The notes beneath the pieces were generated by a model. It did not search any database. It was given only the letters and a program-made list of their open reading frames with translations, and had not been told where the DNA came from. DNA of 8,738 nucleotides from an uncultured Clostridia bacterium. GTDB lineage: Bacteria > Bacillota > Clostridia > Oscillospirales > Acutalibacteraceae. The stretch lies in assembly GCA_947168785.1 (NCBI GenBank), contig CAMVNL010000065.1:1-8738 (forward strand), in the 5' to 3' direction. Made by a program: the position numbers and the translations under genes. This document shows positions 7,337-8,738 of the stretch, piece after piece (positions within the stretch are counted from its first letter, which is position 1; each line of letters begins with the position of its first letter).

Positions 7337-8738
7337 ATGCGAACAACAAAAAAAACACTGTCATTTTTGTTGACGCTGGCTATGGTATTCACCATGCTCC
7401 CGGCGATCACCCTCACCCTTACCGAACAGGCGCACGCCTATGGCACATACGCCAAGAATTACTCCACAGAGTATTATTATTCCAGCGACACAACATTCAT
7501 TAAAGCAATGTGCGTCGGTTGGGACAGCAGCAGCACCAATACTGTCAGGAACCAAATGACCAGCGCAGGCTGGACGCCCACCGCAACAAATCTTGACATG
7601 ATGCAGGATTGGAGCGGGACAAAGCATATCGCTATCGGTTACCGCACCACTACCGATCCCACCCAGGCCTTGACCGGCATCAAATTCTTTGATTCCGATG
7701 ACGCCCACAAAAACTACACATGGGACGGCAAAAACTCTGGTTGGAACGGAAGTAATGGCGACACCGATGCAAACGGCTACAAATATGTCAAAGACAGTGC
7801 GAACACAAACATCCATTATTACCGTGCCGGAGAAGCTCCCTTTGACGCATATTCCAAGGACGGCGTTGTCGATTTCCTAATGAAAATGGGATCGGGATAT
7901 GGGTGTGTTTACCTCTGCCAGACAAAAGACCGTTCTGCCGGTGCGCCGATCACGGCGGTGGATAGCATGAGTAGCACAAGCGTTAATGGTTATACCGCTG
8001 TCGGCTGCGTGGAAGGAGGCTGTACCTATCATTCCAGCGCCCACAATCACAGTTCCCGCTATGTGGGCATCAAGCGCCTGACAATCACGATCAATTCTGA
8101 CACCCTGCGCACCAACTACACCACAGCGCTGGGCAGATACAATGAAAGCAACTATGCTGCCAAATACACTTCCGCATCCAGAACCGCCCTGCAGAACGCG
8201 CTGAATACGGCAGAAGGGATTCTGTCTGATCTCAGCGACGGCTACACCACCAGCAGCCAGACCACTATCAACAACGCGGCCACGGCGCTTACCAACGCCG
8301 TCAACGGCTTAACGCTGAACACCTACACCGTCTCCTATAACGGAAACGGCGCCACCGGAGGCACCACCGCATCCTCCACCCATTCTTATGGGGTTGCCAA
8401 GGCCCTCACTGCCAACGGTTTTGTACGGAAATATACCGTCACCTACAACCACAATTACACCGGCGGCACCAACACCTCCGCAACGGCCACGGCTACCTTC
8501 AACGGCTGGGCCACTTCCGCTTCCGGCGCGAAGGTCTATAACAATCAGCAGAGCGTCACCAACCTGACCACCACCCCGAACGCGACGGTACCGCTGTACG
8601 CCAACTGGACGCTGGCCTCCGTCACGCTGCCCACCCCCACCCGCACGGGGTATACCTTCGGCGGCTGGTACGGCGAGGCGGCCTGCACCACCTCCGTTGG
8701 CGCGGGCGGGGCCAGTTATACCCCCACCGCAAATAAGA
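7337..8738 (+). CDS. Secreted repeat surface protein: MABP-like region, FIVAR-like segment, InlB-B (Flg_new) repeats; 3' end outside window
   Basis: The frame is open from ATG 7337 to the right edge (467 residues, no stop). An in-frame ATG at 7328 sits only 2 nt after GGAGAA, so 7337 (spacing about 10) is the better start. Residues 1-34 form a signal peptide ending AHA. Residues about 53-248 contain HIAIGYRTTTDPTQALTGI and a second similar strand, CVYLCQTKDRSAGAPIT, resembling the paired strands of MABP/beta-prism domains found in bacterial surface proteins. Residues about 251-327 are helical with FIVAR-like spacing (ALQNALNTAEGIL ... AATALTNAVNGL). Residues 330-425 form an InlB-B repeat (VSYNGNGATGGT ... 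FNGWATS ... VPLYANW), and a second begins at 428 (TRTGYTFGGWY). The protein is rich in Thr, Ser, Asn and Ala and probably acts in surface adhesion or binding. Cell-wall anchoring signals, if any, lie beyond the edge. Confidence 0.82.
   Translation, partial: MRTTKKTLSFLLTLAMVFTMLPAITLTLTEQAHAYGTYAKNYSTEYYYSSDTTFIKAMCVGWDSSSTNTVRNQMTSAGWTPTATNLDMMQDWSGTKHIAIGYRTTTDPTQALTGIKFFDSDDAHKNYTWDGKNSGWNGSNGDTDANGYKYVKDSANTNIHYYRAGEAPFDAYSKDGVVDFLMKMGSGYGCVYLCQTKDRSAGAPITAVDSMSSTSVNGYTAVGCVEGGCTYHSSAHNHSSRYVGIKRLTITINSDTLRTNYTTALGRYNESNYAAKYTSASRTALQNALNTAEGILSDLSDGYTTSSQTTINNAATALTNAVNGLTLNTYTVSYNGNGATGGTTASSTHSYGVAKALTANGFVRKYTVTYNHNYTGGTNTSATATATFNGWATSASGAKVYNNQQSVTNLTTTPNATVPLYANWTLASVTLPTPTRTGYTFGGWYGEAACTTSVGAGGASYTPTANK

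Noticed and set aside
7191..7373. Short open frame over the promoter region, and the opposite-strand frame at 7195-7416
   Set aside because: They cover the promoter and signal-peptide region of the surface gene, have no ribosome-binding site and show no family features.

Overview
The window is about 8.7 kb of mostly GC-rich DNA, with all supported genes on the + strand. Strong AGGAGG-type ribosome-binding sites, ATGA start/stop overlaps, U-tract hairpin terminators, a perfect sigma-A/70-type promoter, lipobox and surface-protein signal peptides and InlB-B-type repeats together suggest a GC-rich Firmicute of the gut Clostridia/Oscillospiraceae kind. That taxonomy is inferred from style and was not tested.

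Region 1 (1-2898) is the end of one operon. It holds the C-terminus of a probable neutral/alkaline ceramidase-like hydrolase, a small zinc-ribbon protein with four membrane segments, and a GPH/MelB-type MFS symporter. Spacing is tight (16 nt, then a 4-bp overlap) and a hairpin terminator closes the operon. A hydrolase plus an importer fits uptake of a released product, but the substrate is unknown.

Region 2 (2938-7083) is a polar amino-acid-type ABC importer. The first gene would encode about 1000 residues: a lipoprotein signal, three substrate-binding modules in permuted order (lobe 2 then lobe 1, three times), and a GlnP/HisM-like permease. In this sequence it is broken by an in-frame TAG at 3337 and by one extra base in an A6 run at 3793-3798. 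The second gene, overlapping by ATGA, is an intact GlnQ-like ATPase with an extra domain of about 120 residues that resembles a degenerate RsbW-type GHKL fold. Two terminators follow.

Region 3 (7161-8738) starts with an AT-rich leader carrying a consensus promoter (TTGACA-17-TATAAT). It drives a secreted, Thr/Asn/Ser-rich repeat protein that runs off the window: signal peptide, MABP/beta-prism-like region, FIVAR-like helical segment, then InlB-B repeats.

The most unusual content is the triple lobe-permuted binding-protein/permease fusion and its two lesions, together with the GHKL-like tail on its ATPase. I see no RNA genes, CRISPR arrays, insertion sequences, attachment sites or origins.
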